A DNA stretch of 64,000 nt from Planctomycetota bacterium (GCA_003388505.1 QQVO01000078.1:1-64000), one strand, 5' to 3'; positions 32,662 to 42,026 are shown, counted from the first letter of the stretch. The notes: generated from the letters alone by a model not told the origin. Made by a program: numbers and translations.

Positions 32662-33573
32662 CTAGAACTCGCCTACGACCTCCTTGCCGGCCACCGTGAC
32701 AAGGTAATTCTGCACGATGAAATCAAGGCTCTCACTCAGGAATCGGACGGAACCGTCCCCCAACACGACGTGACAACCACCTTCATGCTCGCTTCCAGGA
32801 GAACCCCAGATGACCCTACCCGTTGCGGTGTCAATCTGATTGATTCTTCTCGTCTTGGGGATAATCTCGGCGGTGTTGACGTCGGCGCTCCAGTACGGAC
32901 CACGGATCGTGCTGTCCTTCTCTTTCGGAGTTTCGATCATCAGCATCGTGTTGGTCGTCCCGTCGGTGATATCGTCGATTGAGCAGGCACCGTTCTTGCC
33001 AAATGCGGCTCTCGTACGCTGCCCTTCCGCGGTATACGGGACGCCTATGTTGTAAGCTGTCTCCACGAAGGCGTAGTTAGTGAGGTATCCGTCGGTAATG
33101 TTGTAGGCGGTGGTTCCGTTGTAGGTATACGGTCCGGAGTTGAACCGGTCGCTGGGACACTCGAAGGCCTCAACAGCTTGTTGCACAGCGGCCTGCATGG
33201 CGCCGGGAATCTGGCAATTATAGTGTGCGTCGCCCGTCGGAAGTGAGAAGTTGATCTGGTTGTAGATCGCGGTCTCATCGAGATAGGGCAACAAGAGCTG
33301 GTGGCCGGTGTGATTGAGGGGCGTCATATCGTTGCGAGTACAGAGCCACGTGGAATCATAGCTGCCGTCGTCGATTGAGGCCGGCGGGAAGATGAGATGA
33401 GCGTCATGATAGTTGTGCAGCGCGAGTCCAAGCTGCTTCATCTTGTTTCGACAAGACGTACGACGCGCCGCTTCGCGGGCCTGCTGGACGGCAGGGAGGA
33501 GCAAGGCGATCAGGATGGCGATGATGGCTATGACCACCAGCAGTTCGATCAGTGTGAATCCACGACGACGCAT
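32662..33573 (-). CDS. DUF1559 pilin-like protein
   Basis: A 303-residue protein starting at 33573, with AGGAGA 8 bp upstream. It starts [20 protein letters not shown], the type IV pilin prepilin-peptidase site and hydrophobic helix, then carries the DUF1559 body ([29 protein letters not shown]-like FECPSDRF) and ends with the H-x9-DG motif ([19 protein letters not shown]). This is a very abundant planctomycete family, processed like pilins and probably exported to the surface; the exact role is unknown. The lipoprotein gene follows 245 bp downstream. Confidence 0.93.
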   Translation of the reverse strand: MRRRGFTLIELLVVIAIIAILIALLLPAVQQAREAARRTSCRNKMKQLGLALHNYHDAHLIFPPASIDDGSYDSTWLCTRNDMTPLNHTGHQLLLPYLDETAIYNQINFSLPTGDAHYNCQIPGAMQAAVQQAVEAFECPSDRFNSGPYTYNGTTAYNITDGYLTNYAFVETAYNIGVPYTAEGQRTRAAFGKNGACSIDDITDGTTNTMLMIETPKEKDSTIRGPYWSADVNTAEIIPKTRRINQIDTATGRVIWGSPGSEHEGGCHVVLGDGSVRFLSESLDFIVQNYLVTVAGKEVVGEF

Positions 33574-33838
33574 AACGGCTTCTCCTGCTTTCTGGGAAAT
33601 TGAAAATGAAAACGGACGAACGGCCAAGATCGGTGAACTGTACAACGCCCGAGATGACGTGCGGCTGCGATGATGACATTTTTGCTCGACGATTTCAACC
33701 ACTTTGCAAGATTTTCCGTCTTGGGGGCAAAGTCGCGACGGTCGAACGTCGGCGGGCAAACCTCTAAAGTATCGGTGGTTGAGTCGCAGCGGGGATCTGC
33801 GCGCTGCGGTTCGCTGTTCGTAAGCACGAGGAACGAGA

Positions 33839-35140
33839 ATGACGCGCAACTTGAGGGAGCCTGTGGTACTTGCGGCGTTGAAGCGACGTATCGGGTCCGG
33901 TTTGAGCCGCGCCACTGTGATTGTTGCTGCGTTCTGTGGCCTCGGCGGGTCGGCGGGGGCGGACTGGCCGGAGTTCCGGGGGCCGACCGGCCAGGGGATC
34001 GCGGACGCGACGGGGCTGCCGGTGAACTGGAGCGAAGAGTCCAACGTCGCCTGGAAGGTTCCGCTGGAGGGATTGGCCTGGTCGTCTCCGGTGATCGTCG
34101 ACGGCCGGATTTATCTGACGAACGCGGTTGAAATCGGCCCGCAGCACTATTCGTTGCGGGCGATTTGCCTCAAGGCGTCGTCGGGCGAGATCGTGTGGAC
34201 GGTGGAAGTGTTCGAACAGGAGGGGGCCGTCGAAATTCACCGCACGAACAGTCACGCCAGTCCGACGCCGATCGTGGAAGACGGCAAGGTCTACGTGCAC
34301 TTCGGTCCGCACGGGACGGCCTGTCTGACGACCGACGGCGAAGTGCTGTGGCGGATGGCGCTGGAGTATCTGCCGGTGCACGGCAACGGCGGGTCGCCGG
34401 CCAGTGCGGGCGATCTGCTGATCATCAGTTGTGACGGCAGGGACAAGCAGTTTGTGGTCGGGATCGAAAAGGCAACCGGAGAGGAGCGCTGGCGCACGCC
34501 GCGGGACACCAACCCGGTGAAAGGCTTCTCATTCTCGACGCCGCTGATCATCGAAGCGGGCGGGCGGCGACAGGCGGTCTGTCCCGGCAGCGACGCGGTC
34601 TTCGCGTACGATCCGGCGACGGGAGAACAACTCTGGCGTGTCGACTATACCGGAGGTTTTTCGGTCGTTCCCCGCCCCGCCTTCGCGGGAGGGCTGGTGT
34701 TCGTGTGCACCGGTTTCGGGACGCCGAAGCTGATGGCGATTGACCCCACCGGAACCGGCAACGTGACGGACACGCATGTGCGATGGGAGATCAAGCGGGG
34801 CGCGCCGCATAATCCGTCGCCGCTGCCGGTCGGCGATGAGTTGTATTTCCTCTCCGATCAGGGCGTGGCGACCTGCGTCGACGTGCAGACCGGCGAAGAA
34901 CACTGGCAGGAGCGGCTGGGCGGCCAGTTCTGGGCGTCGCCGCTCTACGCGGACGGGAAGATCTATTTTCAGGATCAGCACGGCGGCAGTGTCGTCGTGA
35001 AAGCGGGAACCGAGTTCGTCGAACTCGCGCGCAATCAACTGGGCGCGGGGGAGCGGTCGTTCGCGTCATACGGAGTTGTCGACGGCGCGCTGTTCATCCG
35101 CACCGAGGAGGCGCTGTACCGGGTTGAGGAGAGTGAGTGA
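33839..35140 (+). CDS. Outer membrane-type PQQ-like beta-propeller protein
   Basis: A 433-residue protein with an N-terminal signal (TVIVAAFCGLGGSAGADWPEFRGP). The N-terminal motif WPEFRGPTGQGIAD and repeated blade motifs (AWSSPVIVDGRIYLTNAV, SPTPIVEDGKVYVHFGP, YDPATGEQLWRVDY, CVDVQTGEEHWQERLGGQFWASPLYADGKIYF) show a PQQ-like/BamB-type eight-bladed propeller. No PQQ-ligand or catalytic residues can be assigned, so it could be a structural or binding protein. Hairpin repeats lie just downstream (35161-35250). Confidence 0.87.
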   Translation: MTRNLREPVVLAALKRRIGSGLSRATVIVAAFCGLGGSAGADWPEFRGPTGQGIADATGLPVNWSEESNVAWKVPLEGLAWSSPVIVDGRIYLTNAVEIGPQHYSLRAICLKASSGEIVWTVEVFEQEGAVEIHRTNSHASPTPIVEDGKVYVHFGPHGTACLTTDGEVLWRMALEYLPVHGNGGSPASAGDLLIISCDGRDKQFVVGIEKATGEERWRTPRDTNPVKGFSFSTPLIIEAGGRRQAVCPGSDAVFAYDPATGEQLWRVDYTGGFSVVPRPAFAGGLVFVCTGFGTPKLMAIDPTGTGNVTDTHVRWEIKRGAPHNPSPLPVGDELYFLSDQGVATCVDVQTGEEHWQERLGGQFWASPLYADGKIYFQDQHGGSVVVKAGTEFVELARNQLGAGERSFASYGVVDGALFIRTEEALYRVEESE

Positions 35141-35160
35141 GCGGGAGTGACGCGCTCCTC

Positions 35161-35250
35161 AGCGGGTCGCGATTCAACCACGTGGCGCACGCAGCCTTGC
35201 GTGCGTCCCGCTGATCGCAGAGGCGGTTGGCGCATGCTGTCAGCGTGCGG
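35161..35250. repeat. Cluster of hairpins downstream of the PQQ-like gene
   Basis: Three features: gcgcacgca gcct tgcgtgcgt (35186-35205), an outer pair agcggg/cccgct at 35161-35166 and 35207-35212, and cgcatgctg t cagcgtgcg at 35231-35249. The last matches 19493-19511 with one substitution in its left arm. They could act in transcript termination, but no T run is present. Confidence 0.6.
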
Positions 35251-35321
35251 TACGGGCCGGCGCAAGAATCTGTGCAGGACAACAAGGTTCTGCACGTTAG
35301 ACATACAGAGCGAACTTCGGA

Positions 35322-36620
35322 ATGCGACAATTCACAGTGTTCTGTGCAGTCCTCGTGATGGCAATGGAAGCGACGGCTGCGGGGGGGCCGCCGAATGTGC
35401 TCTACATCATCTCCGATGACCAGGCGTGGACCGATTACGGGTTCATGGGGCATGACGTGATCGAGACTCCGCGGCTGGACCGGTTGGCCGCGGAGAGCGC
35501 CGTTTTTCCGCGCGGGTACGTGACCGACAGCCTGTGCCGGCCTTCGCTGGCCACGCTGATTACCGGACTCTACCCGCATCAGCACAAGACCAGCGGAAAC
35601 GATCCCGCTTTCGAGGGGGCCGCGGGGAGAGGGCGGTATCGCAATCCCGAGTATCTGCGGCTGAATGCGGCGTTGATTTCTCACATCGAAGACGTTCCGA
35701 CGTTGCCCCGGATGCTGGCTGAGAAGGGGTACGTGTCGTTGCAGACCGGCAAGTGGTGGGAAGGCCACTATTCGCGCGGGGGCTTTACGGAGGGAATGAC
35801 GCACGGCGACCCGCATCGCGGCGGGCGGCATGGAGACGCCGGCCTGACGATCGGCCGCGAGGGACTGGCGCCGATCTATGGCTTTATCGAGGAGGCGGGT
35901 GAGACGCCGTGGTTCGTGTGGTACGCGCCGTTCCTGCCACACTCACCGCATACGCCGCCGGAGCGACTGCTCAAGAAATACGCCGCGCCGGACAAGTCGA
36001 TTCACGTGGCGCGTTACCAGGCGATGTGCGAATGGTTCGACGAAACGTGCGGCGAGCTGCTCGATTATCTGGACGAAAACGGTCTCGCCGAGAATACGCT
36101 CGTGGTCTACGTGACCGACAACGGTTGGATTCAACGCGAGGATTCGCCCCGCTATGCGCCGCGCAGCAAGCGGAGCCCGTATGACGGCGGCCTGCGGACT
36201 CCGGTCATGCTGCGCTGGCCGGGCCGGATCGAGCCGGCAATGTACGAAGAGACGATGGTGAGCAGCATCGATCTGGCGCCGACGATTCTGGCGGCCGCCG
36301 GGTTGGAACCGACCGATGACATGCAGGGTTTGAACCTGCTGGACGTCTGCGCGGAAGAAGGACGCACGGAGCGTGATGCGGTCTTTGGCGCGATCTACGA
36401 GCACGACATACCGGATGTGGATAACCCTGCTGCCGGACTGATGTACCGCTGGTCTGTGCAGAATGAGTGGAAGCTGATTCTGCCGGCGGACGATTCTGAA
36501 GAGGTCGAGTTGTTTCAGATCGTCGCCGATCCGTTCGAGTCGACCAACCTGGCGAGAGAGCATCCCGACCGGGTTGCAGCGATGACGGAATTGATCGACG
36601 ATTGGTGGACGCCCCCGTAA
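35322..36620 (+). CDS. Sulfatase with atypical active-site motif CRPSL
   Basis: A 432-residue secreted sulfatase. A short signal (FCAVLVMAMEATAAG) precedes NVLYIISDDQAWTDYGFMGHDVIETP, the metal-binding block. The expected formylglycine site reads LCRPSLATLITG (C72-R-P-S-L), so the Arg of the canonical CxPxR motif is replaced by Leu; Cys and Pro are kept. LQTGKWWEGHYSRGG and VYVTDNGWIQ are further conserved blocks. Whether the usual maturase recognises CRPSL is uncertain. Substrate unknown. Different from the sulfatase at 22400 (CSPVR). Confidence 0.88.
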   Translation: MRQFTVFCAVLVMAMEATAAGGPPNVLYIISDDQAWTDYGFMGHDVIETPRLDRLAAESAVFPRGYVTDSLCRPSLATLITGLYPHQHKTSGNDPAFEGAAGRGRYRNPEYLRLNAALISHIEDVPTLPRMLAEKGYVSLQTGKWWEGHYSRGGFTEGMTHGDPHRGGRHGDAGLTIGREGLAPIYGFIEEAGETPWFVWYAPFLPHSPHTPPERLLKKYAAPDKSIHVARYQAMCEWFDETCGELLDYLDENGLAENTLVVYVTDNGWIQREDSPRYAPRSKRSPYDGGLRTPVMLRWPGRIEPAMYEETMVSSIDLAPTILAAAGLEPTDDMQGLNLLDVCAEEGRTERDAVFGAIYEHDIPDVDNPAAGLMYRWSVQNEWKLILPADDSEEVELFQIVADPFESTNLAREHPDRVAAMTELIDDWWTPP

Positions 36621-36857
36621 GGCTGTCGTTTACACACACCTCTCGATCCCCGATCGAGTGACTCTTCGAGAGATTCGAACGGAACGCGGATGACCACGGA
36701 TTGGACCGATTTTCACTGATTGCTTTCTGTGGAGTGCAGAGTCTTCACGCCTGAATCGATGCGGTCTCGTCGCTGCCGCCTTTCGAAGAAGTTCCCGCAG
36801 TATCCGTGCTGATCCGCCAAATCCGCGAAAATCTGTGTCCTATTCGAGAATCCCTTG
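36621..36857 (+). repeat. Dispersed ~250-nt intergenic repeat, copy B
   Basis: Landmarks ctctcgatcccc...cgagag, ggaacgcggatga, ccgattttcactgatt, aatcgatgcggtctcg, ccgtgctgatccgcc, aaatccgcgaaaatctgtgt match copies A, C and D in order. The 3' end lacks the tgtgtgt stretch seen in the others, so the copy is 3' truncated. Confidence 0.75.
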
Positions 36858-36991
36858 CGGCCGGGCTCCAGCACGCAGGGTCCGCTTCGCGGACCATAGA
36901 CCCCTCTGAATTGCCATGGTCCGCACAGCGGGCCCTAGTGCAGCGATCAAAGCGAACTGAAATCAAAACAATTCAACGATTGGCAGGAACG
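36621..36991. other. Intergenic region with dispersed repeat copy B
   Basis: About 370 bp between the sulfatase and the aldehyde dehydrogenase. The first two thirds are dispersed repeat copy B; the rest (about 36869-36940) has a ggtccgc/gcggacc hairpin. No gene of its own. Confidence 0.65.
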
Positions 36992-38569
36992 ATGTCCGCA
37001 GCGGTATTGATCAACGGCGAATGGCGGCCTTCGGCCGGAACGGAGACGTTTCAGGCGATGAATCCGGCGACCAGGGAGCCGCTCGAGACCAGGTTTCCCG
37101 TCAGCCCGCTGGCGGAAGTGAATGAGGCCGTTGAGGCGGCGGCGAATGCGTTCACTGCAACGCGCGGCTGGCCGGGGGAACGATTCGCCGCGTTCCTCGA
37201 AAAGTATGCCGATCTGATCGATGCGCGGGCGGATACGATCGTCGCGGCGGCGAACCTGGAAACAGCTCTGCCGGTCGAGCCGCGACTGAAGAACGTGGAA
37301 CTGCCGCGCACGACGAATCAGTTGCGTCAGGCGGCGGCTGCGGCGCGGGAGGGTTCCTGGGCGCTGCCGACGATCGACACCAAATCCGGCATTCGATCGA
37401 TCTACGGTCCGTTGGGGCCGGTGGCCGTGTTCGGGCCGAACAACTTTCCGCTGGCGTTTAACAGCATCGCCGGGGGGGATTTCGCGGCGGCCGTTGCGGC
37501 GGGGAACCCGGTGGTCGCCAAGGGACACTCGTCTCATCCCGAGACGACGCGGCTGTTCGCCGAGGCGGCGCACGAAGCAGCGCAGGCGACGGAAATGCCC
37601 GCCGGATTCGTGCAGCTCATCTATCGGACCAGCCATGCGGATGGAGCAAAACTGGTTTCACATCCCAAACTCGGCGCCACCGGTTACACCGGGTCGCGCA
37701 GCGCCGGACTGGTCCTGAAGCAGGCGGCCGATGCGGCCGGGAAGCCGATCTATCTGGAACTGTCGAGCATCAACCCGGTGTACATTCTGCCGGGCGGTCT
37801 GGAAGAGCGGTTTGACGATCTCGTGGGCGAGTTCACCACGAGTTGCCTGATGGGGGCCGGCCAGTTCTGCACCAACCCGGGCGTTGTGATTCTGCGGGCC
37901 GGGCCGAAGTCTGATGAGTTCGTGGCGGCCGTCGGCGAGAGGTTTTCGCAGGCGCCGGCCGGAACGCTGCTATCCGGCGGGGTGGAACGGAGTTTCCGGG
38001 AGGGAATCGCGGCTCTGAAAGAAGCGGGGGCTGAGGTCGTCACCGGGGACGAGCCGGCGGATGAGAATCGTTGTTGCTACGCCAATACGCTGCTCAAGAC
38101 GACGGGCAGCACATTCCTCGCGAACCCGGTGGGGCTGCAGGCGGAGGCGTTCGGAAATTCATCGCTGTTCGTACTGGCCGGGAGCGACGACGAACTCGTG
38201 GCGATCACCGAGGCGCTCGAAGGGAATCTCACCGGCTGTATTTACTCGCACACGGGCGGCGAGGACGATGCCCTGTATGACCGGATTGCCCCGGTGCTGC
38301 GGGAGAAAGTCGGCCGGCTGCTGAACGACAAGATGCCGACCGGCGTCGCGGTGTCCCCGGCGATGAACCACGGCGGACCTTATCCGGCGACCGGTCATCC
38401 CGGGTTCACCGCCGTGGGAATTCCGGCGGCTTTGCGGCGATTCGCGATGTTGCAGTGCTATGACAACGTGCGACTCCACCGGCTGCCGGATGCGCTCAAG
38501 GACAAGAGTCCTTCGCCGGACCTGTGGCGGTGCGTTGACGGCGAGTGCCGGCAGGGAGATATCGGATGA
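36992..38569 (+). CDS. Aldehyde dehydrogenase, ketoglutaric semialdehyde dehydrogenase-like
   Basis: A 525-residue NAD(P)-dependent aldehyde dehydrogenase. AGGAACG lies just before the ATG at 36992; the frame above is repeat DNA. The cofactor domain has GPNNFPLAFNSIAGGDFAAAVAAGNPVVAKGH, cited here by its start. Catalytic Glu is in YLELSSINPVY, catalytic Cys in MGAGQFCTNPGVV. The C-terminus has NHGGPYPATGHPGFTAVG, typical of the KGSADH-like group that oxidises 2,5-dioxopentanoate in sugar-acid breakdown. The stop overlaps the next gene by ATGA. Confidence 0.9.
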   Translation: MSAAVLINGEWRPSAGTETFQAMNPATREPLETRFPVSPLAEVNEAVEAAANAFTATRGWPGERFAAFLEKYADLIDARADTIVAAANLETALPVEPRLKNVELPRTTNQLRQAAAAAREGSWALPTIDTKSGIRSIYGPLGPVAVFGPNNFPLAFNSIAGGDFAAAVAAGNPVVAKGHSSHPETTRLFAEAAHEAAQATEMPAGFVQLIYRTSHADGAKLVSHPKLGATGYTGSRSAGLVLKQAADAAGKPIYLELSSINPVYILPGGLEERFDDLVGEFTTSCLMGAGQFCTNPGVVILRAGPKSDEFVAAVGERFSQAPAGTLLSGGVERSFREGIAALKEAGAEVVTGDEPADENRCCYANTLLKTTGSTFLANPVGLQAEAFGNSSLFVLAGSDDELVAITEALEGNLTGCIYSHTGGEDDALYDRIAPVLREKVGRLLNDKMPTGVAVSPAMNHGGPYPATGHPGFTAVGIPAALRRFAMLQCYDNVRLHRLPDALKDKSPSPDLWRCVDGECRQGDIG

Positions 38570-39600
38570 GCGGCTTTGGACTGCTGATCGTTGCCGTTGC
38601 GCTGGCTGCGGAGCCGGTTGCGTCGCAGTCCGTTGAGAGTCAATCGGTCGTCGAACCGCCGAGTGAGCTTGTCGCCAGAGTCTGTGAAGCGGTTGAACAG
38701 GGACTGGAGGTCGTGCAGCGGGGGGCGGACAACTATCCGCAGAACCGCGACTGCTTTTCCTGCCATCATCAGGCATTGCCGGTGTTTGCGACGCGGACGG
38801 TTCTGTTCGGTGATCGGGATTCAAACACTGAGTTCGTCGACCGGCAGCTTGAATTCACGCGGGATTCGTTTGCGTCACGGCTGGAGTCGCTGCGGCGTGG
38901 AAAGCGATTCGGCGGGCGGGCTGCGACGGCGAGCTACGCACTGTGGACGTTTCACGTCGCCGGGTGCGAACCAGACGACGTGACGGCAGCGCTGGTCGAG
39001 TCTCTGCTCAAGACACAGGAGTCGGACGGCCGGTGGCAGCCCCCCTCGCGACGTCCGCCGCTGGAAGAGTCGGCGCAGATGTGCACGACTCTTGCGGTCA
39101 TCGGCCTGCGTTCCTTTGCGGACGATGACACGGGCGATCGCGTGACGGAAGCAGTCGATCGGGCGAAATCGTGGGCGGAGTCGACTGCGCTTGAGACGCA
39201 CGAGGATCGCGTCGGTCATCTGTGGTTGCTGACGGCGCTGGACCCTGAAGACACGCGCATCTCGTCTGCACAGGACGCCTTGCTCTCCCGCCAGCAAGAC
39301 GACGGCGGCTGGGGACAGACGGACGAAATGGACCCGGACGCCTACGCAACCGGGCAGGCGGTGTATGTGCTGATGCAGTCAGGCTTGGCCGCGAATCACC
39401 CGGCCGTCACGGCGGGCGTTCAGTTCCTATGGGACAAGCAAGAGGAAGACGGGTCGTGGCACGTCGTCACCCGGTCGGAACCGGTGCAGAAGTGGTTCGA
39501 CAACGGTGACCCGCACGGCGAGGATCAGTTCATTTCGATTGCGGCAACGTCGTGGGCAACTGCGGCCCTGGCTGAATGGGCGGGGCAGTTTGTCCCGTAG
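38566..39600 (+). CDS. Prenyltransferase/squalene-cyclase-repeat protein with heme c motif
   Basis: A 344-residue protein whose ATG overlaps the aldehyde dehydrogenase stop (ATGA), with AGGGAG upstream. A hydrophobic N-terminus (FGLLIVAVALAAEPVAS) is a likely signal peptide. CFSCHH (~64) is a c-type heme-binding motif. The rest carries prenyltransferase / squalene-cyclase style alpha-alpha barrel repeats: SLLKTQESDGRWQPPS, ALLSRQQDDGGWGQTDEM, QFLWDKQEEDGSWHVV. The DCTAE/DDTA cyclase motif is missing, so cyclisation is unlikely. Role unknown; the overlap suggests a link with the dehydrogenase. Confidence 0.8.
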   Translation: MSGFGLLIVAVALAAEPVASQSVESQSVVEPPSELVARVCEAVEQGLEVVQRGADNYPQNRDCFSCHHQALPVFATRTVLFGDRDSNTEFVDRQLEFTRDSFASRLESLRRGKRFGGRAATASYALWTFHVAGCEPDDVTAALVESLLKTQESDGRWQPPSRRPPLEESAQMCTTLAVIGLRSFADDDTGDRVTEAVDRAKSWAESTALETHEDRVGHLWLLTALDPEDTRISSAQDALLSRQQDDGGWGQTDEMDPDAYATGQAVYVLMQSGLAANHPAVTAGVQFLWDKQEEDGSWHVVTRSEPVQKWFDNGDPHGEDQFISIAATSWATAALAEWAGQFVP

Positions 39601-39606
39601 ACACAC

Positions 39607-39634
39607 CGCGTTTAGCCGCGACCCGGAGGGGAGC
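39607..39634 (-). repeat. Dispersed 27-bp repeat, copy 2
   Basis: Inverse copy of 15350-15377 (cgtttagccgcgacccggag, then gggagcg). Lies between convergent genes, just downstream of the prenyltransferase-fold gene. Confidence 0.7.
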
Positions 39635-39677
39635 GATCGGCTTCTTACACGGAGCGGGTGCCGTTTTCCATTCGAAC

Positions 39678-39712
39678 GCACCGGCCGGCTGACGCCTGGC
39701 CGCTCGCCTAGA
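39678..39712 (+). repeat. CCGGCTGACGCC repeat family, copy 1
   Basis: acgcaccggccggctgacgc and the following cctggccgctcgcc are a divergent, inverse relative of the 59-bp direct repeats at 57216-57274 and 59872-59930. Part of the intergenic palindromic repeats of this genome. Confidence 0.45.
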
Positions 39713-41048
39713 CCTCGGGCAACGTCCAGGGCTTGCGCCATTCGGGGCGGCCGCGCAGGGCGTTGGCTTCCTCGTCGCCGATGAACTCTTCGCTTTCAGG
39801 ATCGAGCACGAGCGTGCGGCCGACGCGGGAGGCGATGTTGCCGGCGTGGCAGAGCACGGAGGCGCGGTGCCCGACCGTTTCCAGGTCGCAGTAGGGTTTT
39901 TCGCGAGTCTTGATGCAGTCCAGGAAGTTCTCGACGTGGGGACCTTCGTGACTGTCTCCGCTGCCTTCGGCGACGAGTTCGTTCTTGCCGGCATATGCCT
40001 GCCAGTTGCTGTTGCCGATGATGATGTATCCCTGATCGCCGTAGACGGCCGATCCCTCTGAATGGCCGTGATAGGAGTACGGCGCCCAGACCCGCATTTC
40101 GTAGGTCAGGATGCGCGGCGGCTCGCCGGCAAACTGGTAGTTGACCTGCATAGTGTCGGGCCATTCCTGCATGTCGTCGAAGTACCATTTTCCGCCGACG
40201 GCGGAGGTACGTTGCGGCAAGCCGACCTGCGGGGCGCCCTCGGCTTCGAGAGCCGCATTGAGACCGGCGAGCGCCATGTCAAGACGATGCACGCCATCGT
40301 TACCGAGATCGCCGGTTCCGAAATCGTAGAACCAGCGCCACCGCCCGTGGAACCGGTTGGGATTGAAGGGCTGCTTGGGGGCGGAGCCGAGCCACATGTC
40401 GTAGTCGATCCCTTCGGGCGGCTCGCGATCTTTGGGATAGCCGATGCTGCCCTGCCGGGAGCTTTCCCAAGCCTTGGCGACGAGACAGCGTCCGAGTGCT
40501 CCGCTGCGAATGTACTCCAGTGCGGACTGCAGCCGCTCGGTTGAGCGGTGCTGCGAACCCATCTGCACGATCCGTTTGTGCTTCCGCATGGCGGCGATCA
40601 TGCGTCGCCCTTCGATGATGTTGTGCGCGTCCGGTTTTTCGACGTAGACGTCCTTGCCGGCGAGGCAGGCGAGAATGGTGGGGATCGCGTGCCAGTGGTC
40701 GGGAGTGCCGACAACGATGGCGTCGATCTCGGGGTCGTCGATCAGTTTGCGGAAGTCCTTCTCGCCCCGCGGACGGTGCCCCTGGATCGACTCGGCCGCT
40801 TCGAGCGCGGGGGCGAGGCGCTGCGGATCGAGATCGGCGATGGCGACCACGTCCGCCTGGGAAGACCGGGAAAACGATCGGACGAGAGAACCGGCCCGAC
40901 CGCCGCCGCCTACACAGCCGACGCGGATGCGCTCCGAGGCGTTCTGTTTCTTTGCCGGTTCTTCAGCGGCAAGCAGACCGGCCCCGGCCAAAGCCGTCAT
41001 TCCGGTGGTGCTCGAGTGCAGAAACGTGCGTCGCGAGAGATGGCTCAT
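39708..41048 (-). CDS. Tat-exported Gfo/Idh/MocA family oxidoreductase
   Basis: A 446-residue protein starting at 41048, with AGGGGG 9 bp upstream. The Tat signal LSRRTFLHSSTTGMTALAG leads into an NAD(P)-binding Rossmann fold (RVGCVGGGGRAGSLVRSF). EKP (VEKPDAHNI) and a GGG...D of the Gfo/Idh family are present (DFGTGDLGNDGVHRLDMA). Family members oxidise or reduce sugars and inositols; Tat export is typical of the planctomycete subset. Substrate unknown. The frame is open further upstream without a Tat signal, so that part is rejected. Confidence 0.9.
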   Translation of the reverse strand: MSHLSRRTFLHSSTTGMTALAGAGLLAAEEPAKKQNASERIRVGCVGGGGRAGSLVRSFSRSSQADVVAIADLDPQRLAPALEAAESIQGHRPRGEKDFRKLIDDPEIDAIVVGTPDHWHAIPTILACLAGKDVYVEKPDAHNIIEGRRMIAAMRKHKRIVQMGSQHRSTERLQSALEYIRSGALGRCLVAKAWESSRQGSIGYPKDREPPEGIDYDMWLGSAPKQPFNPNRFHGRWRWFYDFGTGDLGNDGVHRLDMALAGLNAALEAEGAPQVGLPQRTSAVGGKWYFDDMQEWPDTMQVNYQFAGEPPRILTYEMRVWAPYSYHGHSEGSAVYGDQGYIIIGNSNWQAYAGKNELVAEGSGDSHEGPHVENFLDCIKTREKPYCDLETVGHRASVLCHAGNIASRVGRTLVLDPESEEFIGDEEANALRGRPEWRKPWTLPEV

Positions 41049-41174
41049 CGTTGTTACCCCCTTACGGTGGAGCGCTTGAACATCCGGCTGAGTGGCCGGG
41101 GCTGGTACGACCAACGGGAGCGAAACCCCGGTGGCGGACTTCTGCACATCGACAGAGGCCACCCATTCGGCAGC

Positions 41175-42026
41175 TTACCGGATTCGGCGCGCGATCGCAT
41201 GCCAAGCGAGCAGCGCGTCCTTCACGCTCCGGACGTCGTGGATGCGGAGGATGTCGGCGTGCTGGGCGGCCGCTGCGATCGCCACGCCGATCGTGCCGCT
41301 CTGCCGTTCATCGATTTCCCGGCCGAGCAGCTTCTTGAGGAATCGTTTGCGGGAATGGCCGATCAGGATCGGCCGTCCGAGTTCGCGAAGCGTTCCAATC
41401 GACGAGAGCAATTCGAGGTTGTGGCCGGCGGTCTTGCCGAAGCCGATGCCCGGATCGAGCACAATCCGCTCCTGTTCAATGCCTGCCGCGACGAGGCGAT
41501 TGAGCCGCGCTCGCAGATGGTCGCGGACTTCGACGACGACGTTTTCGTACTGCGGATCGTCCTGCATCGTTTGCGGGGTGCCCCGAATGTGCATGCAGAT
41601 GACGCCGCAGTCGGAGTCCGCGCAGACTTGGGTCATCTCGCGGTCGAACGTCAGACCGGAGATGTCGTTGACGATGGTCGCACCGGCGGCCAGGGCCTGG
41701 CGGGCGACTTCGGCTTTGGTGGTATCGACGGAGAGGGGCACGTCCGTCCGATCCGCCAACCGCTGAATGACGGGAATCACCCGGCGGAGTTCGTCCGATT
41801 GGCTGACGGGGTCGGCCCCGGGTCGGGTCGACTCGCCCCCGATGTCGAGAATGTCGGCTCCATCTTCCACAAGCTGCAAAGCCTGGCTGACGGCGTCATT
41901 CGGATCGAGCCAGCGTCCCCCGTCTGAAAAGCTGTCGGGCGTGACGTTCACAATGCCCATCAGCAGCGGGAATTCTCCGAGCTTCAATCGCGTGTCGGAG
42001 AACCGCCAGTCGATCAATTCGCGCAT
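41175..42026 (-). CDS. folP: Dihydropteroate synthase
   Basis: A 283-residue TIM-barrel enzyme condensing p-aminobenzoate with 6-hydroxymethyl-dihydropterin pyrophosphate in folate synthesis. Family motifs: MGIVNVTPDSFSDGG, DILDIGGESTRPGA, DPGIGFGKTAGHNL and IGHSRKRFL. Start taken at the ATG at 42026 by family fit; a GTG at 42170 would add 48 residues of low-complexity sequence. Upstream ribosome site is weak for both. No other folate genes lie nearby. Confidence 0.93.
   Translation of the reverse strand: MRELIDWRFSDTRLKLGEFPLLMGIVNVTPDSFSDGGRWLDPNDAVSQALQLVEDGADILDIGGESTRPGADPVSQSDELRRVIPVIQRLADRTDVPLSVDTTKAEVARQALAAGATIVNDISGLTFDREMTQVCADSDCGVICMHIRGTPQTMQDDPQYENVVVEVRDHLRARLNRLVAAGIEQERIVLDPGIGFGKTAGHNLELLSSIGTLRELGRPILIGHSRKRFLKKLLGREIDERQSGTIGVAIAAAAQHADILRIHDVRSVKDALLAWHAIARRIR

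Noticed and set aside
36806-36991. N-terminal extension of the aldehyde dehydrogenase frame
   Set aside because: It translates dispersed repeat DNA and has no ribosome site; the ATG at 36992 has AGGAACG and fits the family.
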